NCBI RefSeq assembly: GCF_019749255.1
Contig: NZ_JACWFH010000009.1
Span: 62,001 to 126,000, forward strand
DNA length: 64,000 bases
Source: Mesobacillus maritimus
GTDB lineage: Bacteria > Bacillota > Bacilli > Bacillales > Cytobacillaceae
Direction: 5' to 3'
In this document: piece by piece, positions 16,492 through 26,596 of the stretch
Layout of the letters: each line of letters starts with the position of its first letter
Position numbering within the stretch: position 1 is the first letter of the stretch
Position numbers and translations under genes: made by a program
Notes under the pieces: model-generated
Told to the model about the DNA's origin: nothing
Database searches by the model: none
Seen by the model: the letters and a program-made list of their open reading frames with translations, nothing else

Positions 16492-17997
16492 TTATGAAAT
16501 AGGTTCAAATCTTTCTACTAATAATGCCAGGGTTCTTGTCATCACACCGGTTGCTCCTACTGGACCAAGGTCATGGTCTTTCCTTGTTCCAGATGTTCCT
16601 GCAATATCAAGATGAACCCAAGGAGTTCCTTCTGCAAATTCTCCAACGAAAGCAGCCCCCATAATCGCATGGCCTTCGCTTCCTGGAGAGTTATTTAAAT
16701 CTGCGATTTTACTTCCTCGCACTCTTTCTTTATCTTTTTCAAAGATTGGTAACCTCCACATCGGTTCACCAGCTTCGTAGGATGCTTCCAGTACTTGTTC
16801 AAACCAAGCTTCATGATTGGTAAAAGCCCCAGTTGTCTCAAGTCCGAGAGCTGTAATAACGCCACCGGTTAGTGTTGCTACATCGACTAGATAATTGGCT
16901 CCATGATGCTTAGCGTAAGTAACAGCATCTGCAAGTACCAGACGACCTTCTGCATCTGTATTTAAAACTTCAATTGTCTTTCCACTCATTGATGTAATCA
17001 CATCATCTGGCTTAAATGCCTTTCCACTTACCATGTTATCCGTTGAAGGAATGACGGCGACGACGTTCTGTTCCGGCTTGAGTTCACCAATAATTTCCAT
17101 CGCCCCAAGTACTGCCGCAGCACCACCCATATCCGTTTTCATTCCGACAATGCCTGTCTTCGTCTTCAAAGAATAGCCGCCTGTATCAAAGGTAATACCC
17201 TTCCCTACAAGTCCAATGACATCCTTCCACTCTTCTTTGCCTTGATATTTCAAGACAATCATTTTTGGTGGTTCTTCGGATCCTTGGTTAACGGCCAATA
17301 GTGCGCCCATCCCAAGATTCTCAATTTCTGCCTTATCGAGGATTTCGACCTCAAATCCATACTTCTCCCCAAGACTCTGAGCATAGTCAGCCATATCTGT
17401 TGCTGTCAGCATATTTCCTGGCAAATTAACAAGTGTACGAGCAGAGTTAACGCCTTGTCCGTACACATAGCCTACCGAAAGGGCTGCCCCTACTTCACTT
17501 TCATCTAGCTTCGAAGAATAAATCGTAAGCTGTTCAATTTTCTTATCAGGTTCATTGGATTTTTGCTTATATCCTTCAAATTGATAGGTTGCCATTGCAC
17601 ACGCTTCCCCTAACGCATGTGCCGCATCGAGCATCTCTACTTTCTCACCAGTAAAAGTATCGAGGACAAAAGCCGCTTCCGTCCATTTTTCCGCTTTGGA
17701 TGATTTGAATAAACGGCCAAATGCTTCGCGTAGTAGTTCAAAGGAAAATTCCTTTTCTTTTCCTAGACCAACAAAGTAGAGCCTTTTTGCACCAATTTTA
17801 TTAAGCGTATGTACTTTTGAAATTGCTTTTTTCTTCGTTGAAATATCTCCACTCTTAAGCAAATTGATGATTTCTCCATCAAAACGTTGATCCAACTCTT
17901 GTAAAACACCATCTAAACTCGTCGTCTTGTGAGTTACACCAACCACTAGACATTCATGAGTTGTATTTAAATCGACTTGATTTTTCACATTAAACAA
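16492..17997 (-). CDS. pepA: Leucyl aminopeptidase PepA (M17)
   Basis: A 501-residue M17 leucine aminopeptidase. The C-terminal catalytic domain (about 180-500) has [28 protein letters not shown] and the family signature NTDAEGRL, giving the Lys, Asp and Glu ligands of the two metals and the catalytic Arg. A TTG start is chosen because GGAGGTG lies seven bases before it; the five extra codons upstream would put the ribosome site inside the gene. It releases N-terminal residues from cytoplasmic peptides. Corresponds to yuiE in B. subtilis. Confidence 0.93.
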   Translation of the reverse strand: MFNVKNQVDLNTTHECLVVGVTHKTTSLDGVLQELDQRFDGEIINLLKSGDISTKKKAISKVHTLNKIGAKRLYFVGLGKEKEFSFELLREAFGRLFKSSKAEKWTEAAFVLDTFTGEKVEMLDAAHALGEACAMATYQFEGYKQKSNEPDKKIEQLTIYSSKLDESEVGAALSVGYVYGQGVNSARTLVNLPGNMLTATDMADYAQSLGEKYGFEVEILDKAEIENLGMGALLAVNQGSEEPPKMIVLKYQGKEEWKDVIGLVGKGITFDTGGYSLKTKTGIVGMKTDMGGAAAVLGAMEIIGELKPEQNVVAVIPSTDNMVSGKAFKPDDVITSMSGKTIEVLNTDAEGRLVLADAVTYAKHHGANYLVDVATLTGGVITALGLETTGAFTNHEAWFEQVLEASYEAGEPMWRLPIFEKDKERVRGSKIADLNNSPGSEGHAIMGAAFVGEFAEGTPWVHLDIAGTSGTRKDHDLGPVGATGVMTRTLALLVERFEPIS

Positions 17998-18056
17998 ATG
18001 ATCCACCTCCAAAAGATACTCTTATTATATCTAACCTAGAAAAATATTTCGAGAGG

Positions 18057-18440
18057 CTAATCATCTTCTAAGTATAAGAATAATGTTGGCAAAGCTGGCA
18101 GTTCTTCAATTTTAGAAAACGAAACTTTATCGATATCATCTGGTATAATAGAGATGCAGTGCTCGATATAGGCAATAACTGACTCAAGATCAAGACCCCA
18201 TTGTTTTGGTCGATAAGGCTGTAGATATTCATGAGCTACTTTCATCATCAGCCTTGTCCCTTTAACATTGCCATAGCTATAGTGATAAATAGCCACACTC
18301 ATTTGCAGGAGCCCTTTTAAAAACAAATTACTCTTGTCCTCCATCCACATATCTTCTAATAGGTCGTGACAAGTGTAGTAATCTCCTTCATTAAATTTGA
18401 TAAAAAATTGATAATACTCAATAGGATATTCATTCAACAA
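18057..18440 (-). CDS. DUF309 domain protein
   Basis: A 127-residue helical cytoplasmic protein. The N-terminal YYQFFIKFNEGDYYTCHDLLEDMW and LKGLLQMSVAIYHY match the DUF309 family, where the F-x(n)-HE/HD-LLE-W pattern is conserved; here it reads CHDLLEDMW. TTG start six bases after GGAGGT. No function is known for the family. It lies between pepA and yuiD, both of which are its neighbours but not certainly in its operon. Confidence 0.75.
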   Translation of the reverse strand: MLNEYPIEYYQFFIKFNEGDYYTCHDLLEDMWMEDKSNLFLKGLLQMSVAIYHYSYGNVKGTRLMMKVAHEYLQPYRPKQWGLDLESVIAYIEHCISIIPDDIDKVSFSKIEELPALPTLFLYLEDD

Positions 18441-18517
18441 GTAAGCACCTCCAGGTTAATGAAACTCTCATTGAAGGGTAAAATTATTCTGTAATGATTA
18501 TTTAGGGGGACACTTCT

Positions 18518-18991
18518 ATGGACTTACTAACTAATTTTCCTTTATGGGCATCAATTGCTGCAATCTTTTTTGCTCAGTTCGTAAAGGTACCTATCCAGTA
18601 TATTGCCACGAGGCGAGTTGACTGGTCACTACTAACTAGTACTGGTGGAATGCCAAGTTCCCACTCTGCAGCTGTGACCGCGCTATCAACTGGTGTTGCT
18701 CTAGAGGCGGGAATGAATTCCCCTGTATTCGCTGTTGCTGCTATTTTTGCAATCATTACGATGTTCGATGCCACAGGTGTTCGCCGACAAGCTGGTGAAC
18801 AAGCTATTGTGTTAAATCAGCTTGTCGCAGATTTTAACCGTATTATTGATGATGCGAAGGACTGGCCGAAAAAGCCTGAGCGGGAAAAACGGAAGGAACT
18901 AAAAGAACTCCTCGGCCATAAACCAATTGAAGTTCTTTTTGGTGGATTAACTGGTATCTTTCTTACCTTACTGCTTCACTATATTTTATAG
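18518..18991 (+). CDS. yuiD: Divergent PAP2-family membrane protein YuiD
   Basis: A 157-residue protein of the DUF212 (divergent PAP2) family. GGMPSSHSAAVTALSTG (about residues 46-62) is the phosphatase-like signature; DATGVRRQAGEQA follows. Four membrane helices, the last at residues 139-156. TTAGGGGGAC precedes the ATG. It may act on a lipid phosphate, but no member has a proven substrate. Confidence 0.85.
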   Translation: MDLLTNFPLWASIAAIFFAQFVKVPIQYIATRRVDWSLLTSTGGMPSSHSAAVTALSTGVALEAGMNSPVFAVAAIFAIITMFDATGVRRQAGEQAIVLNQLVADFNRIIDDAKDWPKKPEREKRKELKELLGHKPIEVLFGGLTGIFLTLLLHYIL

Positions 18992-19131
18992 AGAAGAGGT
19001 TCATTTATGAAAGTATCCCTTTGTCCCAGCAATACTGAAGTAAAATTATTAAATGGCTTCTGAAGAGTAAGTTTCTAGTCTATAAAAAGACTAATAACCT
19101 TCATAGTAACTCGTATTCCAGTAAATAGTAA

Positions 19132-19170
19132 ATAACAAAAAGGCAAACCATTGGGTTTGCCTTTTTGCGG
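19132..19170. terminator. Bidirectional terminator between yuiD and yuiC
   Basis: AAAAAGGCAAACC-att-GGGTTTGCCTTTTT, a 13-14 bp stem with A/T runs on both sides. Confidence 0.9.
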
Positions 19171-19182
19171 TTTACACATCTA

Positions 19183-19893
19183 TTAAGATTTCTTTTCACC
19201 TACAAATTGTTGCCGGAAAACCTGCATCGTTTCATCTTCATTCATCGCCTGTAACTCTTCCTCTGTCAAATGCCCATTCCCCATCTTAACAATTGAAACC
19301 TCGACAGTCTTTTTACCCCATTCTTCGTATACCTCTTCAACGGTATCATAATAAAGGTCTAGCTTATCCCCTTTAATAGCTCCACCTTTGTCTGCCACGA
19401 CACCATAGCCATAACCGGGGATAAATAATACGGTACCAATCGGGAAAACACTTAAGTCTGCTGCAATGGTCGAGAAGAGGTCTCGTTTTACTTTAACCCC
19501 CGAATAAGTGATACCATATTCCGGATGGTCAGGTTCCTTTCCGGTTGATTCAATTCCAGCTGTATAGCCGGTTGCCACAATCGTTTTCTTAGGATATTCA
19601 GACCAGTCAAGATCTTCTAAAACCGGTTGGGCTTTCCCTACAACAACTGTACTTGCAACCTTTTGATTTCTTTCACCAGTAAGATTTTGTATAATTCCTT
19701 CAGCAAGTCCAATTGCTTTTTTTATATGGCTTTCATCTATTTGACTTCCAAAGTTGTACCCATTGCTTTGATTTAAATAACGATTTAGATCATTTGCCCC
19801 TACTCCAGAAATCGAATGAAAAGTCGTTATTAGGGCGGCAATAAATAAGATTAGCATGATCGAACGCTTGGCCCACTTTTTTATACTATTCAT
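19183..19893 (-). CDS. yuiC: 3D-domain muralytic protein YuiC (stationary phase survival type)
   Basis: A 236-residue membrane-anchored protein. Residues 12-30 form an N-terminal helix. A spacer leads to the 3D domain (about 105-205), named for three Asp residues, visible in [21 protein letters not shown]. subtilis YuiC is a lytic-transglycosylase-like enzyme with the fold of resuscitation-promoting factors, acting on peptidoglycan outside the cell. GGAGGTGTG lies upstream of the ATG. Terminator shared with yuiD. Confidence 0.88.
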   Translation of the reverse strand: MNSIKKWAKRSIMLILFIAALITTFHSISGVGANDLNRYLNQSNGYNFGSQIDESHIKKAIGLAEGIIQNLTGERNQKVASTVVVGKAQPVLEDLDWSEYPKKTIVATGYTAGIESTGKEPDHPEYGITYSGVKVKRDLFSTIAADLSVFPIGTVLFIPGYGYGVVADKGGAIKGDKLDLYYDTVEEVYEEWGKKTVEVSIVKMGNGHLTEEELQAMNEDETMQVFRQQFVGEKKS

Positions 19894-19985
19894 GTAAATC
19901 TTTCACACCTCCCAAAATTATTCATTTCCTATGACAAAAGGAAATATTCATTTTGGGAGGTTTTTATAAACTCATTACTATTTCT

Positions 19986-20020
19986 AATAAAAAAACCTTC
20001 ATGTCGTCATGAAGGTTTTA
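19986..20020. terminator. Terminator downstream of yuiB
   Basis: AAAAAAACCTTCATG-tcgt-CATGAAGGTTTTAAA; T-runs in both directions. The right edge overlaps the yuiB stop. Confidence 0.85.
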
Positions 20021-20335
20021 AAACATTTGATATCCATTTTTTCTTAGAAGCTTGATAACAAATCCAGCAACAATAGCCCCAGCTAGTCCTGAAATGAGGA
20101 TAATGAGGTCGGCAGGTGCTAACTGAATGAAGTTTGTTCCTAGACCTTGGAAAGCTTTTCCGCTGTTTGTGAAATATTCAATGAACCGGACATCATCCAC
20201 AATAAAAATGACAATGATTGGATAAATAATGGCCATAATCCATGACATTCTTAACAACATATTCAATAAAAATCCAATACCAAAAAATAAAACAAAAAAC
20301 AATAGCATAGATATGATGAGCATTACGATTGTCAC
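20018..20335 (-). CDS. yuiB: Small membrane protein YuiB
   Basis: A 105-residue protein with three hydrophobic helices (about residues 1-23, 29-47 and 76-97). GTG start preceded by AGGGGGAA. Position between yuiC and yumB matches yuiB of B. subtilis. No function is known. Confidence 0.75.
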   Translation of the reverse strand: MTIVMLIISMLLFFVLFFGIGFLLNMLLRMSWIMAIIYPIIVIFIVDDVRFIEYFTNSGKAFQGLGTNFIQLAPADLIILISGLAGAIVAGFVIKLLRKNGYQMF

Positions 20336-20450
20336 TACTATTCCCCCTATTACCTATCATAAATAGTGTACTGATATCCTTATAGGGAGTCAATAAATTA
20401 AATACCAATGCCTGTTCATTCCAAAGAAGAAATTTTACCTTTTAGATATA

Positions 20451-20480
20451 GAAATGACCTTGCAGATGCAAGGTCATTTC
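20451..20480. terminator. Perfect 14-bp hairpin after yuiA
   Basis: GAAATGACCTTGCA / TGCAAGGTCATTTC with a 2-base loop, directly after the yuiA stop. The T-tail is weak, so it may also be an RNA-stabilising hairpin. Confidence 0.65.
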
Positions 20481-20481
20481 C

Positions 20482-20607
20482 TTAATTCTTCTCTTTTCCT
20501 GAGCCCTCACAGCAATAACATGTTTCTGAACCGCCTAATAATAATTGATAATACCCCGCTCCAGAGCAATATGGGCATCTTTTGTTTTCTGTCTTTGTTT
20601 GGTTCAT
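20482..20607 (-). CDS. yuiA: Small CxxCxGxG zinc-ribbon protein YuiA
   Basis: A 41-residue protein. It has two Cys pairs in the DnaJ-like pattern: RCPYCSGAGYYQ near residue 10 and TCYCCEGSGK near residue 30, joined by LLLGGSE. This would bind one zinc ion. AAGGAAG lies six bases before the ATG and a perfect hairpin follows the stop, so it looks like a real gene. Its place between yuiB and yumB agrees with yuiA of B. subtilis. Role unknown; such ribbons often bind protein partners or RNA. Confidence 0.8.
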   Translation of the reverse strand: MNQTKTENKRCPYCSGAGYYQLLLGGSETCYCCEGSGKEKN

Positions 20608-20869
20608 TCTCATCTTCCTTTCTTTTATATCTGAATTTTCTGATAATATATCAAGAAAATCACAATATGAAAAGGGTCATTTTTGTGAAGATTTCTCACA
20701 TGAAAACGCATACAACTATACCATTCTACCTGTAGCTTTCTTTTTCTCAGTCTTTTAGATTCTTTATAGAAATACAAATAAAAAAGTGTTTTCGTAACGG
20801 GGCTTGTCAAAATCCTAAAAACATATTTTAACGAAAGATGACTATTCGAAGGTTTTAGGAAGTTTCGAG

Positions 20870-20957
20870 GCTCTTTTCTGATAACGAATTTGTAGAGTAA
20901 CAAAGTTTAATCTACCCTATTTTCGTATCCCAGAATAACACCGTTTCTGAAAAGAGC
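20870..20957. repeat. 88-bp imperfect inverted-repeat element
   Basis: Arm GCTCTTTTCTGATAACG (20870-20886) faces CGTTTCTGAAAAGAGC (20942-20957). The outer 9 bases pair perfectly and the inner part with two mismatches and one gap. The interior is AT-rich and non-coding. It may be a MITE-like or hairpin element in the gap between yuiA and yumB. Confidence 0.4.
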
Positions 20958-20958
20958 A

Positions 20959-20995
20959 AAAAAAGCAGGTCAAAGGACCCGCTTTACTTTTGCTA
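20959..20995 (-). terminator. Terminator of yumB
   Basis: AAAGCGGGTC-cttt-GACCTGCTTTTTTT on the minus strand, eight bases after the yumB stop. Confidence 0.85.
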
Positions 20996-21003
20996 ATTTT
21001 ATT

Positions 21004-22221
21004 TTAAAAGATGTTGAATTTTCCTTTTTTGAAGACTAGTGAAGGACCACCAATCATAAATAAAGAACGATTATCGATAACCTTTTTTAATAATGCAGCT
21101 TTTCCACCGACAACTTTTTTACCAAAAGCTGTTCCAATTGCTTCGTCTTCGCCAAGTGAACATACAGTTCCTTTATTATGGAATTCAAAGGTTTCTAGTT
21201 CATTTTTCCCACGAACCAAAGCGGCAAGATTTCTTGCACAAACTTCACCCTGCTGCATCGCAATTTGAGCTGTAGGAGGGTATGGTCGATTGATTTCTTC
21301 GTTAATGATTAATGAACAATCACCAACAATGAAGACATTATCTTTGCCTGGAACTCTTAAATCAAGATCCACTTTAACGCGACCACGCATTGCTTCAAAT
21401 CCAGAGTTTTCAATAACAGAATTACCGCGGACACCTGCTGCCCAAACAACAGTCTCTGCTTTGATTTCTTCCACTTCGTCTTCGCCTTTTGCGACAATGA
21501 TTCCACCAGGAATTCCTTCTTTTATAGCAGTGCCAATTCTGAATTCGACACCTTTCTTCTCAAGGTAGGAAACAGCATAGTTCACTAGCTCTGGGTCAAA
21601 CCCAGGTAGAACCATAGGTGCGGCTTCAACGCAAATCAACTTTACTTTATGATAATCTACATCGTATTCCTTACAAAGTTCAGGAATACGGTTAGCAAGT
21701 TCACCTAGAAATTCAATCCCTGTAAAACCTGCTCCTCCAACCACGATGCTTAAACGCTCATCTTTCTTTTCCACTTCTGTATTATAAGTAGCAAATTGGT
21801 ACTCGATATGCTCGCGGATTTGGCGTGCAGCGTTCACATTCACAATTGAAAATGCATGTTCTTTGAGACCCTTAATACCAAATGTTTCTGACTCAGCGCC
21901 AAGAGCAATCACTAGGTAGTCATAGGAAATCTCACCATTATCAAGGATTACGCGATTTTCTTCTGATTTTATTTCTTCTACTGATGCCTGAACGAACTCA
22001 ACTTTATGAGTATCAATAACCTCACGAATATCATAGCGTACACGATCGTGATGTAACGTTCCTGCAGATGCCTCATGTAACCACGTTGTCTCATAATGAT
22101 AATCATTTTTATTAACAAGAATGATTTCAGCCTCATTGACTCCAATTTGCTTTTGTAGTCTTGTGACTGTCATCAATCCACCATATCCTGCTCCAAGAAC
22201 GACGATTTTTGGCTTTCTCAA
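21004..22221 (-). CDS. yumB: Type II NADH dehydrogenase YumB
   Basis: A 405-residue FAD-dependent NADH:quinone oxidoreductase (NDH-2). The N-terminal GAGYGG (after KIVVLG) binds [13 protein letters not shown] near residue 165 binds NADH, and FIVGDCSL near 305 is the second FAD motif. [14 protein letters not shown] is the quinone-site and C-terminal motif of NDH-2. The TTG start gives MRKPK-like N-terminus as in B. subtilis YumB, with GGTGGAAGTGA upstream; five more in-frame codons are possible with GTG. It moves electrons from NADH to menaquinone without pumping protons, on the inner face of the membrane. Confidence 0.9.
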   Translation of the reverse strand: MRKPKIVVLGAGYGGLMTVTRLQKQIGVNEAEIILVNKNDYHYETTWLHEASAGTLHHDRVRYDIREVIDTHKVEFVQASVEEIKSEENRVILDNGEISYDYLVIALGAESETFGIKGLKEHAFSIVNVNAARQIREHIEYQFATYNTEVEKKDERLSIVVGGAGFTGIEFLGELANRIPELCKEYDVDYHKVKLICVEAAPMVLPGFDPELVNYAVSYLEKKGVEFRIGTAIKEGIPGGIIVAKGEDEVEEIKAETVVWAAGVRGNSVIENSGFEAMRGRVKVDLDLRVPGKDNVFIVGDCSLIINEEINRPYPPTAQIAMQQGEVCARNLAALVRGKNELETFEFHNKGTVCSLGEDEAIGTAFGKKVVGGKAALLKKVIDNRSLFMIGGPSLVFKKGKFNIF

Positions 22222-22617
22222 GTTTATCACTTCCACCTTTTTAATTGTATTTTATTATTATCTTTTCTCTTAACATTTACTTATAATTTTTATTAATAAC
22301 TAAAAGCAATGAGAAAACTTTGTGATTCCCTTCACTAACATGGACAAAAAAATGTTCGTGAAATGTCACAAAAAGTTAACATTCTGTTTACGCATATTAA
22401 ATAATATTCCTTTTCACCTTGTTTTTCAAGTCCATTTTCCTATAAAATACGATTTTGACTATTCGCAAAAATACTAAATATAAAATGTAGGAATATAATA
22501 TAACTGTTATTTTAATCTTTAGGAAAAGTAAGCGTTTTTCCTTGGTAAGAGTTTTATGGTTTAGTTTATGGTATGATGAATAGTGGAATTATTCTGTATA
22601 TAGTGAGGTGGAGTTAC
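22222..22617. other. Divergent promoter region between yumB and yumC
   Basis: About 400 AT-rich bases with no plausible gene. It contains the candidate yumC promoter and a short hairpin GGAAAA-gtaagcg-TTTTTCC at about 22522-22541 in the yumC leader. Confidence 0.5.
22455..22484 (+). promoter_or_regulatory. Candidate sigma-A promoter of yumC
   Basis: TTGACT (22455-22460), 18-base spacer, TATAAA (22479-22484). It implies a leader of about 125 bases. Confidence 0.45.
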
Positions 22618-23613
22618 ATGAAAGAGGATAAAAAATTGTACGACATCACAATTATCGGTGGGGGCCCCATCGGACTGTTCACCGCCTTTTACGGTGGGAT
22701 GAGACAGGCTTCAGTAAAAATTATCGAAAGCCTTCCACAGCTTGGAGGTCAGTTATCCGCACTTTACCCCGAGAAATACATATACGATGTTGCTGGATTT
22801 CCAAAGGTTCGTGCTCAGGAGTTGGTTAACAACCTAAAAGAACAAATGGCTAAGTTTGAGCCAACAATTGTCCTAGAGCAATCCGTACAAAACCTAAAAA
22901 AACAGGATGATGGAAACATTAAGTTAGTAACAGACAAGGAAACACATTATACAAAAACGGTGATTATTACTGCCGGAAATGGCGCTTTTCAACCACGGCG
23001 ACTTGAGCTTGAGCTTGCATCTAAATATGAAGGCAAAAACCTCCATTATTTTATCGATGACTTAAATCAGTTTGCCGGGCAAAAAGTAGCCGTGCTAGGT
23101 GGAGGAGATTCCGCCGTTGACTGGGCATTAATGCTCGAGCCGATTGCTGACCAGGTCAGTATCATACACCGACGGGATAAGTTTCGCGCACATGAACATA
23201 GCGTAGAAAACCTTGAAAAATCCAAAGTGGATATTAAGACCCCTTATGTTCCGCTTGATCTTGTGGGTGATAGCTCTAAAATTAATCAACTTATCCTTAA
23301 AGAAGCTAACAGAGAGAACAAACTGACACTCGATGTAGATGCGGTTATCTGCAACTTCGGATTTGTTTCTTCCCTTGGTCCGATTAAGGAATGGGGACTA
23401 AACATTGAAAAGAATTCTATTGTTGTAAATTCTAAAATGGAGACGAACATTCCTGGTGTTTACGCTGCAGGCGATATTTGCACCTATGATGGGAAGGTAA
23501 AATTAATTGCATCCGGTTTTGGAGAAGCTCCAACAGCCGTTAACAATGCCAAAGCGTACATGGATCCTAAGGCAAAGGTTCAGCCATTGCATAGTTCGTC
23601 CATGTTTAAATAG
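22618..23613 (+). CDS. yumC: Ferredoxin/flavodoxin-NADP+ reductase YumC
   Basis: A 331-residue thioredoxin-reductase-like FNR without the redox CxxC. FAD motif [16 protein letters not shown] at residues 12-27, NADPH motif [11 protein letters not shown] near 162 and the second FAD motif [15 protein letters not shown] near 284-298. B. subtilis YumC is an essential ferredoxin/flavodoxin reductase of this size. The start is the internal ATG after AGGTGGAG, since the open frame upstream has no site and would overlap the promoter. It supplies reduced ferredoxin or flavodoxin, and lies among iron-sulfur proteins. Confidence 0.93.
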   Translation: MKEDKKLYDITIIGGGPIGLFTAFYGGMRQASVKIIESLPQLGGQLSALYPEKYIYDVAGFPKVRAQELVNNLKEQMAKFEPTIVLEQSVQNLKKQDDGNIKLVTDKETHYTKTVIITAGNGAFQPRRLELELASKYEGKNLHYFIDDLNQFAGQKVAVLGGGDSAVDWALMLEPIADQVSIIHRRDKFRAHEHSVENLEKSKVDIKTPYVPLDLVGDSSKINQLILKEANRENKLTLDVDAVICNFGFVSSLGPIKEWGLNIEKNSIVVNSKMETNIPGVYAAGDICTYDGKVKLIASGFGEAPTAVNNAKAYMDPKAKVQPLHSSSMFK

Positions 23614-23661
23614 TATCTATAGTTTAACTAAATATAGAGCGTTAAGCTTTTTTGTCGTCTA

Positions 23662-23706
23662 AAAAAAGCAAGGTGAATGGAAAAAACTACATTCACCTTG
23701 CTTTTG
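23662..23706. terminator. Bidirectional terminator between yumC and yutM
   Basis: AAAGCAAGGTGAATG / CATTCACCTTGCTTTTG with a 10-base loop and A/T runs on both sides. Confidence 0.88.
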
Positions 23707-23716
23707 TTTAACAAGA

Positions 23717-24079
23717 TTAGCAATCTTCAGGAGAACCTGCGTTTGTAGCTGTTTTAAACGAAGAACCACAACCACATGATGCAATTGCATTCGGATTGTC
23801 AATTGTGAATCCGCCGCCCATCAATGATTGCTTGTAATTAATGATGGTTCCTTTAAGAATTGGGATACTATCCTTATCGATCAGCACCTTAATTCCATGC
23901 TGCTCAAGTTCCTGGTCACCTTCCTCAACCTCATGGGCAAACCCCATACCGTAAGAAAGACCGCTACAGCCGCCACCTTTTACTCCGACACGGAGAAAAG
24001 CACCTTCTTCTTCATTCTGTTTCATCATATCCTTAATCTGCAGTGCAGCTTCTTCAGTAATGTTTATGATTTGTTCCAT
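23717..24079 (-). CDS. yutM: HesB/IscA-type iron-sulfur cluster carrier YutM
   Basis: A 120-residue A-type carrier protein. The three cluster Cys are visible: one in VKGGGCSGLSYG (about residue 42) and two in SCGCGSSF near the C-terminus (about 106 and 108). GGAGGT precedes the chosen ATG; six in-frame codons upstream lack a site. A-type carriers accept clusters from the SUF scaffold and pass them to apo-enzymes in the cytoplasm. The suf operon lies about 22 kb away. Confidence 0.9.
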   Translation of the reverse strand: MEQIINITEEAALQIKDMMKQNEEEGAFLRVGVKGGGCSGLSYGMGFAHEVEEGDQELEQHGIKVLIDKDSIPILKGTIINYKQSLMGGGFTIDNPNAIASCGCGSSFKTATNAGSPEDC

Positions 24080-24198
24080 ATTAATACCTCCAGTCATAGA
24101 AGAATCCTTCTTCCTTTATTATATACAGTCTATTCCTGCTCCTCAACCAATCGGTTTAGAATCAGTACCTATTTTAATAAAACCATATCATTGATAAA

Positions 24199-24435
24199 TT
24201 AAAATATTGGGTTTTCATCCAAATAGTTGTAGATTTTTTCAACTAATTCATCAGGGCTGTCCGCGCTCACCGGTTCACCATTTACTAACGCATATAGAGA
24301 TCTTGCACATTTTCCACAATAACTAAGACAACCATATTCAATAATATCTAGGTTCGGATCACGTTCTAATTGCTCTAGTGCCTTTTGCGCCCCATTAGCC
24401 AAGTTGCTAATACAAAACTCAATGATCGGTCTCAT
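24199..24435 (-). CDS. yuzB: DUF1450 protein YuzB
   Basis: A 78-residue protein of the DUF1450 family. The Cys pattern C8 plus [10 protein letters not shown] (about residues 34-43) suits a thioredoxin-like fold that could bind a metal or 2Fe-2S cluster, as proposed for the family. ATG preceded by AAGAGGTGAA. Located beside yutM and yutJ as in B. subtilis. Function unknown. Confidence 0.82.
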   Translation of the reverse strand: MRPIIEFCISNLANGAQKALEQLERDPNLDIIEYGCLSYCGKCARSLYALVNGEPVSADSPDELVEKIYNYLDENPIF

Positions 24436-24690
24436 CCTGATTCACCTCTTTACTAATTGTTTATCCTACCTTTTTTTATAAAATCAGTCAATTTCGACTA
24501 CATCCCACTACAGATCTTACTAGGGGAAATTTGTTGTTATTTTGTCACAATTTCGTTATAATTCATTTGGAACATAAAGTATACATTATTTCGAAATATT
24601 TTTCTTTTAAAAAATGTAAACGGTTCAGTTTGAAAAAGTGGATGAAAACAAAGGGACTGTATTCAAGAGGACGGAAAAGGGGATATTTAA

Positions 24691-25758
24691 ATGAAAAATC
24701 TCGTGATTCTTGGGGGCGGTTATGGCGGCATGAGAATTCTGCAGCGCCTATTACCAAATGATCTGCCTGAAGATGTAACCATCACCTTAATTGACCGTGT
24801 ACCATACCATTGTTTAAAAACAGAATACTACGCTCTGGCCGCCGGAACAATTTCTGATCAACATGTGCGTGTTTGTTTTCCTGAGCACCCAAGGCTTAAA
24901 TTAAAATATGCAGAAATAACCGAAATCCAGATAGACAAACAACAGGTATGTTTACAAAATGGGGAAACTGTTCATTATGATGAACTCATTATCGGACTGG
25001 GGTGCGAGGATAAGTACCATAATGTACCAGGTGCAAAAGAATATACGTATAGTATTCAATCAATTGAGAAAGCTAGGGACACTTATCAAAGACTCAATAA
25101 CTTACCAGCTGGCTCGACAGTAGGAATTGTTGGAGCTGGATTAAGCGGAGTAGAACTTGCAAGTGAACTAAACGAAAGCAGAAGTGATTTGAATATTAAA
25201 CTATTCGATCGTAGCAACTATATTTTGTCCGCGTTTCCTGAACGACTAAGTATCTATGTTGCGAATTGGTTTGATACAAATTCAGTCGAAATCATTAATA
25301 ATGCCAATATCACTAGAGTAGAAGATGGCATCTTGTATAATCATGATGAACCCAATACTGTAGATGCCGTTGTTTGGACGGCTGGAATCCAAGCAAACAA
25401 ACTTGTTCGTGACCTGCCAATTGAGAAGGATAATATGGGGCGGGCTATCGTTACTCCAAGGCATCACCTACCAGATTACGAGAATGTTTTCGTCCTTGGT
25501 GACTGTGCGAGTCTCCCTCATGCACCAAGTGCTCAACTTGCAGAAGGACAAGCAGAGCAAATCGCCGAAGTCATGATTAAGCGCTGGAAAGGCGAGGAAC
25601 CACCTGAGTCCTTCCCAACCATTAAACTAAAAGGGATTCTCGGATCACTTGGAAAAAAACATGGATTCGGCATGATTGGAGAACGAGCGATTACAGGACG
25701 AGTAGCTAGAATATTAAAGTCTGGAATTCTATGGGTCTATAAATATCATAACGGTTAA
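24691..25758 (+). CDS. yutJ: NDH-2-like FAD-dependent oxidoreductase YutJ
   Basis: A 355-residue pyridine nucleotide-disulfide oxidoreductase-fold protein. FAD motif ILGGGYGGMRIL at 5-16, NAD motif VGIVGAGLSGVELASEL near 147 and FAD motif NVFVLGDCASLPHAPS near 270. It has the NDH-2 shape but is shorter than yumB and lacks its RPYPPTAQ segment (here APSAQLAEGQ). Start ATG has GGGATATTTAA upstream. Homologue of YutJ in B. subtilis, thought to be a NADH dehydrogenase-like enzyme; electron acceptor unknown. Confidence 0.85.
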   Translation: MKNLVILGGGYGGMRILQRLLPNDLPEDVTITLIDRVPYHCLKTEYYALAAGTISDQHVRVCFPEHPRLKLKYAEITEIQIDKQQVCLQNGETVHYDELIIGLGCEDKYHNVPGAKEYTYSIQSIEKARDTYQRLNNLPAGSTVGIVGAGLSGVELASELNESRSDLNIKLFDRSNYILSAFPERLSIYVANWFDTNSVEIINNANITRVEDGILYNHDEPNTVDAVVWTAGIQANKLVRDLPIEKDNMGRAIVTPRHHLPDYENVFVLGDCASLPHAPSAQLAEGQAEQIAEVMIKRWKGEEPPESFPTIKLKGILGSLGKKHGFGMIGERAITGRVARILKSGILWVYKYHNG

Positions 25759-25790
25759 GGGTGCAGCAGCACCCTTTTTATTTTTCAGGC
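25757..25790 (+). terminator. Terminator of yutJ
   Basis: GGGTGC-agc-agCACCC type stem with TTTTTATTTTTC, overlapping the yutJ stop. Confidence 0.8.
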
Positions 25791-25819
25791 TAATGACCCT
25801 AAACAGAGCTTTATTCACA

Positions 25820-25860
25820 TAAAAAAAAACGGCCTTGCCGTTGGCAAAACCGTTAACAAA
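25820..25860 (-). terminator. Terminator of yutI
   Basis: On the minus strand AACGG-TTTTGCC-aac-GGCAA-GGCCGTT is followed by eight or nine T. Confidence 0.8.
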
Positions 25861-25875
25861 TCATACTATTTAAGT

Positions 25876-26112
25876 TTAGAATACTTGTTCAACTTCAACG
25901 ACACCAGGAACTTCTTCTAAAAGAGCGCGCTCAATCCCAGCCTTCAAAGTAATCGTTGAACTAGGGCAGCTTCCACATGCACCAAGTAAACGTAATTTTA
26001 CTATTCCTTCATCAACGTCGACAAGTTCACAGTCACCGCCGTCACGAAGAAGGAATGGACGCAATTTATCTAGTACTTCCTGGACTTGTTCAAACATTTG
26101 TTGTTCAGACAT
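25876..26112 (-). CDS. yutI: NifU C-terminal domain iron-sulfur carrier YutI
   Basis: A 78-residue Nfu-type protein that is just the NifU C-terminal domain. [20 protein letters not shown] (about 43-62) carries the CxxC that, in a dimer, holds a 4Fe-4S cluster. AAAGGAGTCG precedes the ATG. It would store or deliver clusters made by SUF, alongside yutM. Transcribed alone. Confidence 0.9.
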   Translation of the reverse strand: MSEQQMFEQVQEVLDKLRPFLLRDGGDCELVDVDEGIVKLRLLGACGSCPSSTITLKAGIERALLEEVPGVVEVEQVF

Positions 26113-26266
26113 GTAAAATCGACTCCTTTCATACTCCTATTATAATCACATCAACCTGAAAAATCTATTGTTTAAACCTAAATCCAATATACAACAGTTA
26201 TTTTTAGGAGAAATGTTTTAAATATTGTAAAATTAAAATAAAATATAAAGTACGGAGGAATCTAGA

Positions 26267-26596
26267 ATGTCGCAAAAGACCGTCGAGATTGTCGTATATG
26301 GAGCCGATCAGCTTTGCCCTAGTTGTGTTCATCTGCCTTCATCAAAAGAGACCTATGAATGGTTAGAAGCCGCTATTAGCAGGAAGTATACCAATCAGCC
26401 CTTTACCATTACGTATATAGATATTTATAACCCGCCAAATGATGTTGAAAAGAGAAAGTTTGCAGAGCGAGTCATCGACGAGGAAATGTTCTATCCAGTT
26501 GTCTTGCTCGGCGGGAACATTGTTGGGGAAGGAAATCCACGACTTAAAACAATATTTGCCGAAATGGAAAAATACGGATACCAGGCCGAAAGTTGA
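26267..26596 (+). CDS. yuzD: DUF1462 thioredoxin-fold protein YuzD
   Basis: A 109-residue protein of the DUF1462 (YuzD) family. It begins EIVVYGADQLCPSCVHLPSS, a thioredoxin-like strand then a CxxC motif (residues 17-20), and shows the cis-Pro region YPVVLLGGNIVGEG. It could be a small disulfide or cluster-handling protein; neither is proven. TACGGAGGAATC precedes the ATG. Faces the thr operon and shares its terminator. Confidence 0.82.
   Translation: MSQKTVEIVVYGADQLCPSCVHLPSSKETYEWLEAAISRKYTNQPFTITYIDIYNPPNDVEKRKFAERVIDEEMFYPVVLLGGNIVGEGNPRLKTIFAEMEKYGYQAES

Noticed and set aside
19006-19062. 18-codon ORF after yuiD (MKVSLCPSNTEVKLLNGF)
   Set aside because: Too short, weak ribosome binding site and no known peptide of this kind.
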